Positions 1 through 8,568 of a stretch of 64,000 nt of DNA are shown here, piece after piece. The first letter of the stretch is position 1. Each line of letters starts with the position of its first letter. The notes under the pieces are model-generated. The model was not told where the DNA came from and did no database searches. It saw nothing but the letters and a program-made list of their open reading frames with translations. The translations under genes were made by a program, and so were the position numbers. This stretch comes from Mangrovihabitans endophyticus (GTDB lineage Bacteria > Actinomycetota > Actinomycetes > Mycobacteriales > Micromonosporaceae), in NCBI RefSeq assembly GCF_014646155.1, contig NZ_BMMX01000024.1, positions 1 to 64,000 of the forward strand, given 5' to 3'.

Positions 1-197
1 CGGGTGTCGTCCAGCGTGGCGACCTGCACGGCGGCACCGGCCGGATCGGCGCTGGCCGGCGTCAGGGTGTACGGCTTGGCGGCGGCGCGGTGGGTGTCCG
101 GGGTGTCGAGCCAGCCAGTGACCACCGCGTGCAGGTGTTCAAGGCGAATACTCGATGGGTCGAGGCCGGGCAGGACGATCTCGAAACGGCTCGGCAT
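1..197 (-). CDS. cas6: Cas6-type CRISPR RNA endonuclease (N-terminal part)
   Basis: Only the first 65 codons are inside the window; the gene continues past base 1. The translated start (MPSRFEIVLPG) and the following LHAVVTGWLD...KPYTLTP stretch have the usual layout of a Cas6 RAMP N-terminus: a beta strand, then a helix, then the conserved KPYTLTP-like segment. Cas6 cuts pre-crRNA inside the repeat, just 3' of its hairpin. The ATG at 197 lies 4 bases after the stop of the membrane SAVED gene, so the two form one leftward operon, divergent from the effector operon. The catalytic residues and the C-terminal glycine-rich loop are outside the window, so activity cannot be judged. The call rests on the N-terminal pattern and the CRISPR context. 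Confidence 0.72.
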   Translation of the reverse strand, partial: MPSRFEIVLPGLDPSSIRLEHLHAVVTGWLDTPDTHRAAAKPYTLTPASADPAGAAVQVATLDDT

Positions 198-201
198 CGC
201 G

Positions 202-1275
202 TCACCGGTTCCTCGGCTGGGCGGGATGTACCCGCATCGGCTGATAGGTGCGGGTCGGCTGGTCGAAGTGCAGCAGGTAGGTCCCGGTGAAGAACCGCAA
301 CCGGTCGGCAGCCGCCAGGCGATGCCCGAGCGCCAACGCCACCGTCTTCGGAATGGTCGCCGCCACGACGACACCGCGTCGCATCCCACCCGCGGCGGCC
401 TCGCTGCGGAAGATGTCGGTGAGCGCATCCGCCAGCTCGACCGACAAGGCGGCCATCTGGGCTCCGGTCAGGGTGGGCCGATACGGGATCCCGTCTGCGG
501 CAGCCGGCCAGTGCACGTGCAGATAGTCACTGACCATGCAACCGGCGAACGCCTTCGCCGGGTCCATGGGCTGGGTGAAGGTGAGCAGCAGGCCGAGTCG
601 GCGCCGGCCGCGGGTTCGGCCGGGCATGGTGCCGGCCGTACGGGCGAGCGGGTGCGGTCCCGCTTTTGCCGTGGCCGGATCGAACAGGACGTCGCCGCCG
701 CGACCGGGCAGTTCGAGCAGGCGCAGGCCCTCGATGTCCGGCAACTCCGCCCCCACCGCCAGGGCGGCGGGCCAGGCGAGATTCGGGGCAACCGTGTAGC
801 CGGTGTCGTCACGGTCGCCGTTCAGCACCGCCTCCGTCGTGGCGGCGAGTTCCGCGCACGGGCGCGACAGGTCGATGATCCCGTTGGTCGTGGCCGCCTC
901 GTAGTCGACCCACCGGGTGACCGTGCGCAGCGAGATCCGCCGCTGCCGGGCCTGCTTGACCGCCGCGTCGTGCAGATCGGGCATGGCATCGTCGAGCATG
1001 CGCAGATAGAACAGCGTGCCGGTGTGCTGGTGCAGCCAGCCGCGGAACACCAACGCGAGCAGCAACAGCAGCAGACAGGCCACGAGCAGGATCCACCGCC
1101 CAGCCGTGCTGCCCGCCGGGGTGCCCGGCGCGACCGGCAGCCAGTCCTCGATGATCAGCCCGCCCGTGGCGGTCGTGCCCGCCAGCGCCGCAGCCGCCAG
1201 GAAGTTGGCGCCGCCCAGCCGCCACGGTGTGCGCCGGCGATCACGCCACCGGCGCACCTTGTCGCGACCGATCAT
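202..1275 (-). CDS. Two-transmembrane SAVED-like protein, putative CRISPR signalling effector
   Basis: 357 residues from the ATG at 1275. A basic N-terminus (residues 1-23) precedes two hydrophobic helices at about 24-42 and 61-79, then a soluble domain to the end. The last 60 residues (VVVAATIPKTVALALG..., then ...RTYQPMRV) follow the pattern of SAVED domains: a hydrophobic strand, a small-residue-rich helix ending in ALG, and a Y-x-P strand near the C-terminus. SAVED domains are known to bind cyclic oligonucleotides in CBASS and type III CRISPR systems. Fusion to two membrane helices is a known effector layout, thought to act on the membrane when ligand binds. Its place directly before cas6 and divergent from a Cas10 operon supports that role. 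The SAVED call is by pattern only. The alternative is an unrelated membrane sensor. Confidence 0.6.
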   Translation of the reverse strand: MIGRDKVRRWRDRRRTPWRLGGANFLAAAALAGTTATGGLIIEDWLPVAPGTPAGSTAGRWILLVACLLLLLLALVFRGWLHQHTGTLFYLRMLDDAMPDLHDAAVKQARQRRISLRTVTRWVDYEAATTNGIIDLSRPCAELAATTEAVLNGDRDDTGYTVAPNLAWPAALAVGAELPDIEGLRLLELPGRGGDVLFDPATAKAGPHPLARTAGTMPGRTRGRRRLGLLLTFTQPMDPAKAFAGCMVSDYLHVHWPAAADGIPYRPTLTGAQMAALSVELADALTDIFRSEAAAGGMRRGVVVAATIPKTVALALGHRLAAADRLRFFTGTYLLHFDQPTRTYQPMRVHPAQPRNR

Positions 1276-1500
1276 CGTGACACCCCTGAGCCTCCTGATC
1301 GCACATCCCGGTCGCCATTCGTAACGGCACCGTGACAACGTGCGCAAGGCCCGGCACGTTTTTCCGTCCGATCGATGGAAACCGTTACCGCCCGGCGGTG
1401 GGAGCGCGCCTGCCCCGCAGGACTGAATCTCCGATCGGTCGATGCCGTCCCGTAACCGCGGCGGCACGATGGCCGATGTCCGGTATGGAGGGAGGACCGC
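1276..1500. promoter_or_regulatory. Divergent intergenic region between the effector-membrane and RAMP operons
   Basis: These 225 bases separate the leftward SAVED/cas6 operon from the rightward cas operon, so both promoters should lie here. I see no clear -35/-10 pair or strong palindrome. A purine-rich patch (ggagggagga, 1487-1496) just before the GTG at 1501 is a plausible ribosome binding site for the first RAMP gene. Confidence 0.4.
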
Positions 1501-3684
1501 GTGGGGCAGTTCATCAACCCGTACACTTTCGTGCCGTTCCCAGGTCGTGACGCAGTGCTGGATCGAGGCGAACCGGCAGGTCATGACCGGCCGGTGGCCG
1601 ACGGGTGGCACGGCACGATCGAGTGGGAGTTCGAGTGCGTCAGCCCGCTGCTGGTGCGCTGGCCGACAGCCGAGGCTCGGACCTACGACGTCCCGCACCG
1701 GCCTGGAGCCGACGGATCACGGCGGCCGGTGCTGCCGGGTTCATCGGTGCACGGGGCTATGCGCGCATTGCACGAGATCCTCGCCGGTGGGTGCCTGCGG
1801 GTGTTCGACCCGCAGTTCTCGCCGTCGTACCGGGATCCGATGCGCGAGGGCGGGTTCGACCGGTGGCGGCTGGCCCGCGTCGAGCAGGTGGACAACGACG
1901 GCCGTCCCACCCAGGTACGACTGAGCGAGCCGACCACCCGGGTCAAGGGCAAGCTTGCCTTTTCGGCGTTCATCGACGCCGCGGCGCTCCCGCCCAATCT
2001 GACCAGCGGCGACCGGCTGACGATCAGCTTGCCCGAGGCGTCCGACGTGATGTATCGACCGGAGTACAAGCAGGTGACGAGCGTCCGGCGGGACGCCGAC
2101 GGTGACTGGGTGGTCCTGCTGACTGACGGCGGAACCCGCTACCGGAAGGCGGAACAGAGCAACGGTCCCCGCCCCCAGGAACGAGTCCCAACTGCGTACT
2201 TCATCGCCGCTGGGCGGCTCGGCTCCCGAACTATCGAGGTGACGGACGCCGCGTGGGCCGCCTATCGTACTGCTGCTCTCGGCAGCGATGACTACCGCCG
2301 CGCCAACCAGCAGCTTCGCCAAAGTCTGCGGGCCGCCGAGGAAGAACCGCGGGACGGCGCCGAGCAGGCACATCCTGGCGCACGTGAATTGGCTTTCGCG
2401 GATTATCCGGCGGTCCGGCCGATCCCGGTCGAGCACGAGAACGCGCGAGGCGGATCACGCCACCCGGTGTACCCGTTCCTGCACCCCGGGCAGGTGGTGT
2501 GGGCGCGGGTCGAGAACGAGACCGTGGTGGAGTTGAAGGCGTCGTGGTTCTGGCGGCACTCCGGCGAGGGCACATCGGCCGATCGGGTGCCGCCCGGCTT
2601 GCTGCCGTGCCGGGAGCCGGATGCGCTGTGCCCGTCGTGCCGGATGTTCGGGTCCGCCGAGGCGCTGGAACCCGGCACCGAGCAGGCCGGGCCGGCCGCG
2701 CAGTTCAGCTACCGCGGTCACGTCCGCGTCCAGGATGCGATCGCTGCCGAGGACGCGCGCATCGAGCAGGTCCGGTTGGCGCCGATGGGTGCGCCTAGGC
2801 CCGGTGCCGGCCAGTTCTACCTGCGCACCGGCGGCCCCGGAGGCAAGGGCCGTCCGCAGATGGCCGGGGAGCACGAACGGCCACTGCGCGAGTGGGGTTC
2901 GGGTGCCGATGACGGGCAAGCGCGGATGTTCCGGGGCCGGAAGATGTACTGGCGAACCACGGACACGCCGCCCCGGCAGCGATTCAAGGCCCGCTCGCAC
3001 CACAGCGAGGAGCTGGTCTCCTCCGTGAAGGTGTTCACCGCCGGGAGTCGGTTCGCCGTCCGGCTCACCGTCGAGAACCTGACCGCCGCGCAGGTCGGGG
3101 CGTTGGTCTGCACGCTGGATCCGGCCCGGCTGTTCCACCGCGCCCGCGCCAAGGACAGCACCGTCGCCGCGCAGAGCCGGCCGGAGGGCCTGGACGCCGC
3201 CGACGAGACGTTCGTGGTCCCGCTCGGCGGCGGGAAGCCGTTCGGGTTCGGCTCGTGCGCTACCCGAGCGATCCGGCTCCACCGCCTCGACCCGGCGGCC
3301 CGTTACCGCCACGGCGACGACGGCCACCGCCTGCTCGGTGACGACGAGACGGACGCGCTGGTCGACGCCTTCGTCGGCGGTGACCATCCGGAGTGGCTGC
3401 GCAGGCAGTGGAGCGTCGCGTCACGGGCGCTGCGGCTCGGGCATGTCGACGGTTCCCTCGTCTGGTATCCGCCCGGCGCCGACTGGCGAGTTTTGGAAGG
3501 GGCACTTGCCTTGCCGGATTCTGATGAGCGCCAAGAGGCCGAGCGCAATTTCGACTCGCCGTTCGCGTTCTTCCAGAACAGCGTTGGCTGGCAACGGGTG
3601 ACAAAGAAGGGAGTCCTGGCGTTTCCGCTGACCGAGCTGCCCACGATCACCGAGGCCGACCAGCGGTTGGAGATCGAGAAGTGA
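1501..3684 (+). CDS. TIGR03986-like RAMP (Cas7-like) protein of a type III CRISPR complex
   Basis: 727 residues with a GTG start preceded by a GGAGGGAGGA ribosome site. The opening GQFINPYTFVPFPG is the hallmark N-terminus of the TIGR03986 family of CRISPR-associated RAMP proteins. A first RAMP segment (about 38-110) contains SPLLVRWP and the VLPGSSVHGAMRALHE element, which normally contacts crRNA. A Cys segment LCPSCRMFGSA near residue 380 is the C-x2-C...FG signature of Cas7-like proteins. A charged, helix-rich insertion (about 250-300) separates the two, so this is an oversized Cas7 with an insertion. It should form part of the crRNA-bound backbone. The stop overlaps the cas10 GTG by 4 bases, which implies translational coupling. 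Confidence 0.82.
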   Translation: MGQFINPYTFVPFPGRDAVLDRGEPAGHDRPVADGWHGTIEWEFECVSPLLVRWPTAEARTYDVPHRPGADGSRRPVLPGSSVHGAMRALHEILAGGCLRVFDPQFSPSYRDPMREGGFDRWRLARVEQVDNDGRPTQVRLSEPTTRVKGKLAFSAFIDAAALPPNLTSGDRLTISLPEASDVMYRPEYKQVTSVRRDADGDWVVLLTDGGTRYRKAEQSNGPRPQERVPTAYFIAAGRLGSRTIEVTDAAWAAYRTAALGSDDYRRANQQLRQSLRAAEEEPRDGAEQAHPGARELAFADYPAVRPIPVEHENARGGSRHPVYPFLHPGQVVWARVENETVVELKASWFWRHSGEGTSADRVPPGLLPCREPDALCPSCRMFGSAEALEPGTEQAGPAAQFSYRGHVRVQDAIAAEDARIEQVRLAPMGAPRPGAGQFYLRTGGPGGKGRPQMAGEHERPLREWGSGADDGQARMFRGRKMYWRTTDTPPRQRFKARSHHSEELVSSVKVFTAGSRFAVRLTVENLTAAQVGALVCTLDPARLFHRARAKDSTVAAQSRPEGLDAADETFVVPLGGGKPFGFGSCATRAIRLHRLDPAARYRHGDDGHRLLGDDETDALVDAFVGGDHPEWLRRQWSVASRALRLGHVDGSLVWYPPGADWRVLEGALALPDSDERQEAERNFDSPFAFFQNSVGWQRVTKKGVLAFPLTELPTITEADQRLEIEK

Positions 3685-5072
3685 GGACGTACGTCGACGT
3701 GGCCGCCGTACGCATTCAGCGCTGGCTCGGCCGCAGCCGCACCCTGGCCGGCCGCCGCCACGCCTCGGCTGCCCTCGCCGAGGCCACCAGCGCCGAGGTC
3801 ATCGACAAGCTCATCGCCGACCTGCCCGACGTGCACCGCAACACCGAGGCAGGCGACGTCGACGGGGTCGTCAACCTGGAGGTCCCCGGCCCCGAGCACG
3901 CCGAGCCGGCGGCCCGTGCCTGCCTGGCGCACCTGCGTGCCCGGTTGCCCGCCGTCGAGCTGTCCGCGGTCTGGGGCCAGGGCGACGACTACCTCACCGC
4001 GTACGCCAAGGCCATCAAGCCTCGGCTGCGCACCCGTCAGGTCATCACTGACCTGCCCGCGGTGGCGGACTTCCCGCCGCTGGCCACCTGCGACCTGTGC
4101 CGGGCCGACGCCGCCGTCCTCGTCCGCCCGCAGCGCGACAACCCCGAACGCACCGAACGGGTCTGCGCCGACTGCCGGATGCGCGACGAGCACCCCGGCG
4201 GACGCCGCGCCGGCCCCGAGAAACGCCTTCGGGAACACCTTGGCGAGGGCAAGTTCGCCGACACCTTCGCCGACCTCGCCCGGCTGCCGGTCACCTGCAA
4301 CGCCCGCACCGAGGAACTATCCGGCACCGGCAACACCCAGCTTGCCACCGTCTACGCCGACGGCAACGCGATCGGCGACCTGATGGACAAGGCCGCCCAA
4401 TACGGCACCACCGACAAAGCCGGGCTCGTCCACCAGATCGACCAGGCGAATCTGGACGCGGTCTGCGAAGCCGTCCTCGACTTCGTCGACACCGACCGCA
4501 GCCCTTTCCTGCCGCTCACCCCGCACATCATGGCCGGCGACGACCTGCTGGTCAGCCTTCCGGCCGCCGCCGGCTGGCCGTTCGTCACCCGGTACCTGCG
4601 TCTTTACACGGCGAAACTCACCGCGCTCGGCGCCGACTTGCACCTGAAAGTGCCGCCGTCGGTGTCCGCCGGGATCGTCATCAGCCACGCCACCGATCCG
4701 TTCGCCGAGACCGTCACCCACGCCGAACACCTGCTCCGCACCGCGAAACGCGCCGTACGCGGCAGCGCGGCGTCGATCGCCTGGCTCGACCTCACCGCCG
4801 ACGGACCCCACCCGCCACCGAACAGGCCGGTGCTCACCCTGGACACCCTCACCGGCGTCCTCGACCAACCGCTGCGCCGCCTCGCCGCGCTACCCGCCAG
4901 CCAACGAAGCACGCTGGCCGGGCTGGCGATCGCTTCCGACCGAGACGCCCGGCTCACCGAACAGATCCGCCGCCTCGACCTCACCGAGGTCACCCCGTTC
5001 CTGAATCCCGATCCCGCCCTCGGCGGGCTCGGGCTCACCGACGCGCTGCGCCTGGTCCGGTGGTACGCATGA
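3681..5072 (+). CDS. cas10: Cas10-like large subunit, HD domain absent, cyclase palm retained
   Basis: 463 residues, short for Cas10 (usually 700-1000). There is no N-terminal HD nuclease: no HD pair appears before the palm. A zinc-binding set (CDLC at 137-140 and CADC at 162-165) separates the two halves. The first palm element is VYADGNAIGDLMDK (about 224-237). The second contains AGDD (285-288), which matches the G-G-D-D metal site of Cas10 cyclases with the first glycine replaced by alanine. Family knowledge says this palm makes cyclic oligoadenylates from ATP when the complex binds target RNA. Loss of HD means no Cas10 DNase, so the immune output would depend on signalling. It starts at GTG inside the previous gene and overlaps the next by ATGA. 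Confidence 0.85.
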   Translation: MRTYVDVAAVRIQRWLGRSRTLAGRRHASAALAEATSAEVIDKLIADLPDVHRNTEAGDVDGVVNLEVPGPEHAEPAARACLAHLRARLPAVELSAVWGQGDDYLTAYAKAIKPRLRTRQVITDLPAVADFPPLATCDLCRADAAVLVRPQRDNPERTERVCADCRMRDEHPGGRRAGPEKRLREHLGEGKFADTFADLARLPVTCNARTEELSGTGNTQLATVYADGNAIGDLMDKAAQYGTTDKAGLVHQIDQANLDAVCEAVLDFVDTDRSPFLPLTPHIMAGDDLLVSLPAAAGWPFVTRYLRLYTAKLTALGADLHLKVPPSVSAGIVISHATDPFAETVTHAEHLLRTAKRAVRGSAASIAWLDLTADGPHPPPNRPVLTLDTLTGVLDQPLRRLAALPASQRSTLAGLAIASDRDARLTEQIRRLDLTEVTPFLNPDPALGGLGLTDALRLVRWYA

Positions 5073-5641
5073 GCACCCTCGACTTCACCATCACCTTCCA
5101 CACCGGATTCCGCGTCGCCACCGGCAACGCCCGCGACGGCCTGGACGACACCGTCAACGCCGACGACCCGTTACCGGCCAGCACCCTGAAAGGGCTGATG
5201 CGCGCCGCCGCCCGCACCCTGCTCCCGCCGGACGGCACCACTGACCATCCCCTCGTGGTCGCCGTGTTCGGCGACCGCCACCACCCGAGCCCGTGGAACT
5301 GGTCGTCGGCGGATTTCGCCGACCCGCCCACCAGGCACCCCCGCGCCCACGTCGCCATCGACCCCGAGACCGGCACCGCCGCCCGCGACATGCTGCGCTT
5401 CGCCGAGGAACACTGGGCCACCACCGCCACCTTCGACGTGCTGCGGACCGGGCCGCTGCCCGCGGAAGACGCCGACCGGCACCGGATGCTGCTGGCCGCC
5501 GCCGGCTGCGCCGTGCACGCCCTCGGCAGCGACCGCCGCCGCGGCCTCGGCTGGGTCACCGTCACCTGCCCCGACCGGCCACCCACCCACGCCGACATCG
5601 ACCGCCTGCTGAACCTGCGCACCGCGGAGACCCCCGCATGA
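5069..5641 (+). CDS. Single-domain Cas7/Csm3-like RAMP protein
   Basis: 190 residues from the ATG that overlaps the cas10 stop (ATGA). It has the minimal RAMP layout: strand TITFHTGFRVATG, then LPASTLKGLMRAAARTLL (the backbone-contact helix), a middle segment with HVAIDPETGTAARDML, and a glycine-rich end GSDRRRGLGWVTV. The HVAID element is shared with the tandem Cas7 gene downstream and resembles the region in Csm3 that carries the target-RNA-cleaving aspartate. It is therefore a likely backbone subunit and possible RNase, but the catalytic residue is not proven. It overlaps the next gene by 4 bases. Assigning it as csm3 proper would be too specific. Confidence 0.8.
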   Translation: MSTLDFTITFHTGFRVATGNARDGLDDTVNADDPLPASTLKGLMRAAARTLLPPDGTTDHPLVVAVFGDRHHPSPWNWSSADFADPPTRHPRAHVAIDPETGTAARDMLRFAEEHWATTATFDVLRTGPLPAEDADRHRMLLAAAGCAVHALGSDRRRGLGWVTVTCPDRPPTHADIDRLLNLRTAETPA

Positions 5642-6648
5642 GCACACCCACGCCGGCCGTCATCCGGCTCACCGTCACCGCCAGCCAGCCCCTGGCCATC
5701 GGCCGCACCCCACAAACCGGACAGCTGCGTACCGCGCAGCCGTTGGTGCCCGGCAGCGTCGTCCGCGGCGCGTTCGCCGCCCGCTGGATCCGCCAGCACG
5801 GCACTCCCCGGACCATGAGCCCCGACGGCCGCGAAAGATTCCTGACCGTGTTCGAGTCGGGAGCCGTCCGCTTCGGGCCGCTCTACCCACACCACAGCGC
5901 CCTGCGCTGGCTGTCCGCGCCCACCCACAAGTACGGCCGCCCATCCGACTGCACCACACCGGAACCCGACCTCGCCGACACTGAGGCCGACCCGGTCTGC
6001 ACCGGCTGCACAACCCCGCTGGAAAGCGCCCGCGACGGACTCGACGGCGCCGACGGCCTGCTCACCGACCGCACCCACGCCGGCCTCGACGCCGACGACC
6101 GCCCGATCGACGGACAGCTCTACACCCGCCAACGCATCCGCGGCGGAACCCGCCTCGACGGCCTGCTCACCGGCCCCACCGACCTACTCGACCAACTCAC
6201 CACCGACACCAGCCCGCTGCTGCTCGGCGGCAACCGCACCGCCTCCGGCCGCACCACCCTCACCCACCAGCCCGCCACCATCGACCCACCCGAAACCACC
6301 GGACAGACAGTGATTCTGCGGCTGCACAGCCCGGCCATCTTCGTCGACGACTACGGCCGGCCCCTACCCGCGCCGCATCCCCCCGACCTCGCCCGCCGCC
6401 TCGGCATCGACAACGTCCACATCGAACGCCACTGGGTCCGCACCGACACCGTCGGCGGCTGGCACCTCGCCAGCGGCCTACCCAAACCCACCGAACAGGT
6501 CACCGTCGCCGGCAGCGTCTACCGCCTCCGGTGCAGCAGCCCCCCACCGTCGCAAGCGCTCGCCGCCCTCGCCCACCACGGCATCGGCCTGCGCCGCCAC
6601 GAAGGATTCGGGTGGATCAGCTACCCCCGCGCCGGAGATCCCGCATGA
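5638..6648 (+). CDS. csx10: Csx10-like RAMP protein (Cas5-like subunit of type III-D)
   Basis: 336 residues. The start carries PLAIGRTPQTGQLRTAQPLVPGSVVRGAFAARW in separate short elements: the PLxIG strand and the VPGSVVRGAFA helix are typical of Csx10. A Cys cluster (CTTPEPD...CTGC) follows near residues 103-123. The C-terminus has a glycine-rich loop, GIGLRRHEGFGWI (about 316-328). Csx10 marks subtype III-D and is thought to bind the 5' handle of crRNA in the Cas5 position. The gene overlaps both neighbours by ATGA. Base usage is like the rest of the operon, with long runs of C-ending codons. Confidence 0.75.
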   Translation: MSTPTPAVIRLTVTASQPLAIGRTPQTGQLRTAQPLVPGSVVRGAFAARWIRQHGTPRTMSPDGRERFLTVFESGAVRFGPLYPHHSALRWLSAPTHKYGRPSDCTTPEPDLADTEADPVCTGCTTPLESARDGLDGADGLLTDRTHAGLDADDRPIDGQLYTRQRIRGGTRLDGLLTGPTDLLDQLTTDTSPLLLGGNRTASGRTTLTHQPATIDPPETTGQTVILRLHSPAIFVDDYGRPLPAPHPPDLARRLGIDNVHIERHWVRTDTVGGWHLASGLPKPTEQVTVAGSVYRLRCSSPPPSQALAALAHHGIGLRRHEGFGWISYPRAGDPA

Positions 6649-7952
6649 AGCTCACCCTCGTCCACATCGCCCTGACCCTGCGCACCGACGGCGCCGTCGC
6701 CGCACCCGAAACCACCGACCAGAACACCGCACCGACCGATCCGGAGGCCGACCGCAACCGCCTCCCCGCCGCCCGCGACGGCCACGGCCGCCTCCACACC
6801 CCCGGCACCTCACTGGCCGGGCTGCTCCGCGCCCACCTCGGCGAACACTCCACCGCTCTGCTCGGTCCACCACCGGACACCAAATCCCTGACCACCTCGC
6901 CGCTACGCATCCTCGGCACCACCACCACACCACCCACCATCGACGGCACGACGGCCGGCACAATCTGGCGGGGGCAGACCGCCGTCGACCGCCGACGCGC
7001 CGCCCCCGCCGTCACCACGCTGCGCACGGCGGAACTGCTGCCCGCCGGCACCACCATCGACCTGTACCTGCGCCTCGACCACCCCGACGCCCACTGGCCC
7101 GCACTCGCCGAGCACCTGACCACCTGGCAACCCCAGATCGGCCGGGGACACACCACCGGGCGCGGCCACACCGACACCACCACCATCCGGTACGGCACCC
7201 TCGACCTCGACCAGCCGGACGACCTGCACACCTGGCTCACCCGGGGCGGCCCCGACCTCGTCCGGCACGTCGCCACCACCGACCTGACCGTCACCCCGGA
7301 ACCCAACGCCACCATCACCGTCGACTTCCACGTCCACGGCGAACTACACGTCGGCACCGGCGACAAACCCGCCGGCACCACCCCCGCCCTCCGCGACGGC
7401 CACCGCCGGCCCATCATCCCCGGCACCACCTGGAAAGGAATCCTGCGCGCCCGCGCCACCTGGATCCTCGCCCACCTCGGCATCACCACCTGCGCCACCG
7501 ACCACCAATGCGGCACCTGCCCCACCTGCCGCCTGTTCGGCTACACCGCACCACCCAGCAAGACCGGCGCCACCGGCCGCCGCGGACACGTCACCTTCGC
7601 CGACAGCCCCCTGCGCCAACCCGGAAACACCCGACCCGCCCGACCCGTCCCGCACACCCACGTCGCCATCGACCGCGTCACCGGCGGCGCCCACGACGGA
7701 CTGCTCTACACCCTCGAAACCTTCCCCGCCGCCCACACCACCCTCACCATCGGCTGCCCGAAACCACTCGAACCCTGGATGCGGGCACTCCTGCTCCTCG
7801 CCCTGCGCGACCTGCACGACGGCTACCTAGGCGTCGGCGCGAACACCACCCGCGGCTACGGCACCCTCCGCGCCACCGACCCCAAAGCGCTCACCCCGAC
7901 CACCGACCAACTCGCGGCCCTCGCCGCACTCACCCCGACAGGACAGCCATGA
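6645..7952 (+). CDS. Tandem Cas7-like RAMP protein (two fused Cas7 domains)
   Basis: 435 residues containing two RAMP units. Domain 1 (about 1-215) has RLHTPGTSLAGLLRAHLG and a glycine-rich loop IGRGHTTGRGHT near 164-175. Domain 2 (about 220-435) restarts with TVDFHVHGELHVGTGD and RPIIPGTTWKGILRARATWIL, then a Cys signature CGTCPTCRLFGYT (about 288-300), HVAIDRVTGGAHDG and a final GVGANTTRGYGTL loop. Double Cas7 proteins are known from III-D variants and occupy two backbone positions in one chain. The HVAID segment of domain 2 may hold an RNA-cleaving aspartate. The start at 6645 overlaps the Csx10 stop, and the stop overlaps the last gene of the operon. Confidence 0.8.
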   Translation: MKLTLVHIALTLRTDGAVAAPETTDQNTAPTDPEADRNRLPAARDGHGRLHTPGTSLAGLLRAHLGEHSTALLGPPPDTKSLTTSPLRILGTTTTPPTIDGTTAGTIWRGQTAVDRRRAAPAVTTLRTAELLPAGTTIDLYLRLDHPDAHWPALAEHLTTWQPQIGRGHTTGRGHTDTTTIRYGTLDLDQPDDLHTWLTRGGPDLVRHVATTDLTVTPEPNATITVDFHVHGELHVGTGDKPAGTTPALRDGHRRPIIPGTTWKGILRARATWILAHLGITTCATDHQCGTCPTCRLFGYTAPPSKTGATGRRGHVTFADSPLRQPGNTRPARPVPHTHVAIDRVTGGAHDGLLYTLETFPAAHTTLTIGCPKPLEPWMRALLLLALRDLHDGYLGVGANTTRGYGTLRATDPKALTPTTDQLAALAALTPTGQP

Positions 7953-8368
7953 CCACACCCGTGCCCGCACGGCTGCGAACCCACGGCTGGCTCGACTGGC
8001 CGGCAACCGCCGACATCCTCACCAACGCCACCTGCGCCTGGGCCGACACCGACGGCTTCCACATCGCCGAACGCCCCGACCACCTACCCGCCACCAGCCA
8101 CCTCTGGGCCTGGACCACCCACACCTGCTGGCGCGCCCGCATCGACAGCAGCCAAACCCTACTCACCGAACTCACCCTCAACCCCACCGAACCACACCCC
8201 GACACCATCGAGGTCCACAGCCAGCCCGGCATCGCCTGGCCCACCGACTACGGACCCATCGGCCCCCAACCACCCGGAGTCCTCACCACCACCTACACCC
8301 GCTACACCACCCCGAACCACAACGACGCCACCGGAACCACCTATATCCACGGCGAGAATGAGTCATAA
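7949..8368 (+). CDS. Csx19-like small type III-D protein
   Basis: 139 residues, the last gene of the cas operon, starting at an ATG that overlaps the tandem Cas7 stop. It is rich in W, T and H, with a CAWADTDGFHIAERP segment followed by SHLWAWTTHTCWRARI. That order (short strand-rich N-terminus, then an ARxxx segment followed by a run of TELTL) resembles the Csx19 family, which accompanies Csx10 in III-D loci. I place it there mainly by size, position and this weak pattern. It has no membrane segment and no nuclease motif. The alternative is a lineage-specific accessory subunit, or a diverged small subunit (Cas11), since no other candidate exists in the operon. Confidence 0.5.
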   Translation: MTTPVPARLRTHGWLDWPATADILTNATCAWADTDGFHIAERPDHLPATSHLWAWTTHTCWRARIDSSQTLLTELTLNPTEPHPDTIEVHSQPGIAWPTDYGPIGPQPPGVLTTTYTRYTTPNHNDATGTTYIHGENES

Positions 8369-8568
8369 GCACACCTGACCATCACGCGCAATCACTCCTG
8401 CGGGTGACCCATCCGGGCGCCCCGCACTGGGCTCAGGTGTGTAAGGTCGCTGACCAGCACAAACACGCCTCAGCCATTCATGAGAATCAGCGCGCGACAA
8501 GACCCGCGAAGCCAGGCGTGCACAAGGCCGCCATTTCCGCAGCTCAGACCCCATAGAAAACCGATGGG
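8369..8568 (+). promoter_or_regulatory. Leader region of CRISPR array 1
   Basis: The 200 bases between the cas operon stop and the first repeat hold no gene. They should contain the array promoter. A 9-base inverted repeat (CACACCTGA at 8370-8378, TCAGGTGTG at 8433-8441) is present; it could be an operator or part of the cas operon terminator. The last 30 bases before the first repeat are locally A-rich, as is common for leaders. The leader is placed on this side because the degenerate repeats are at the far end of the array. Confidence 0.55.

Noticed and set aside
512-521. TGCACGTGCA palindrome inside the SAVED gene
   Set aside because: It encodes part of the protein (LHVHW) and lacks the A/T flanks of the promoter copies; taken as a chance occurrence and used as a caution for the operator proposal.
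4-1335. Long + strand frame opposite the SAVED and cas6 genes
   Set aside because: Composition is Arg/Gly/Gln-rich without any domain, typical of a reverse-strand shadow in high-GC DNA. The minus strand has membrane helices and a SAVED-like pattern.
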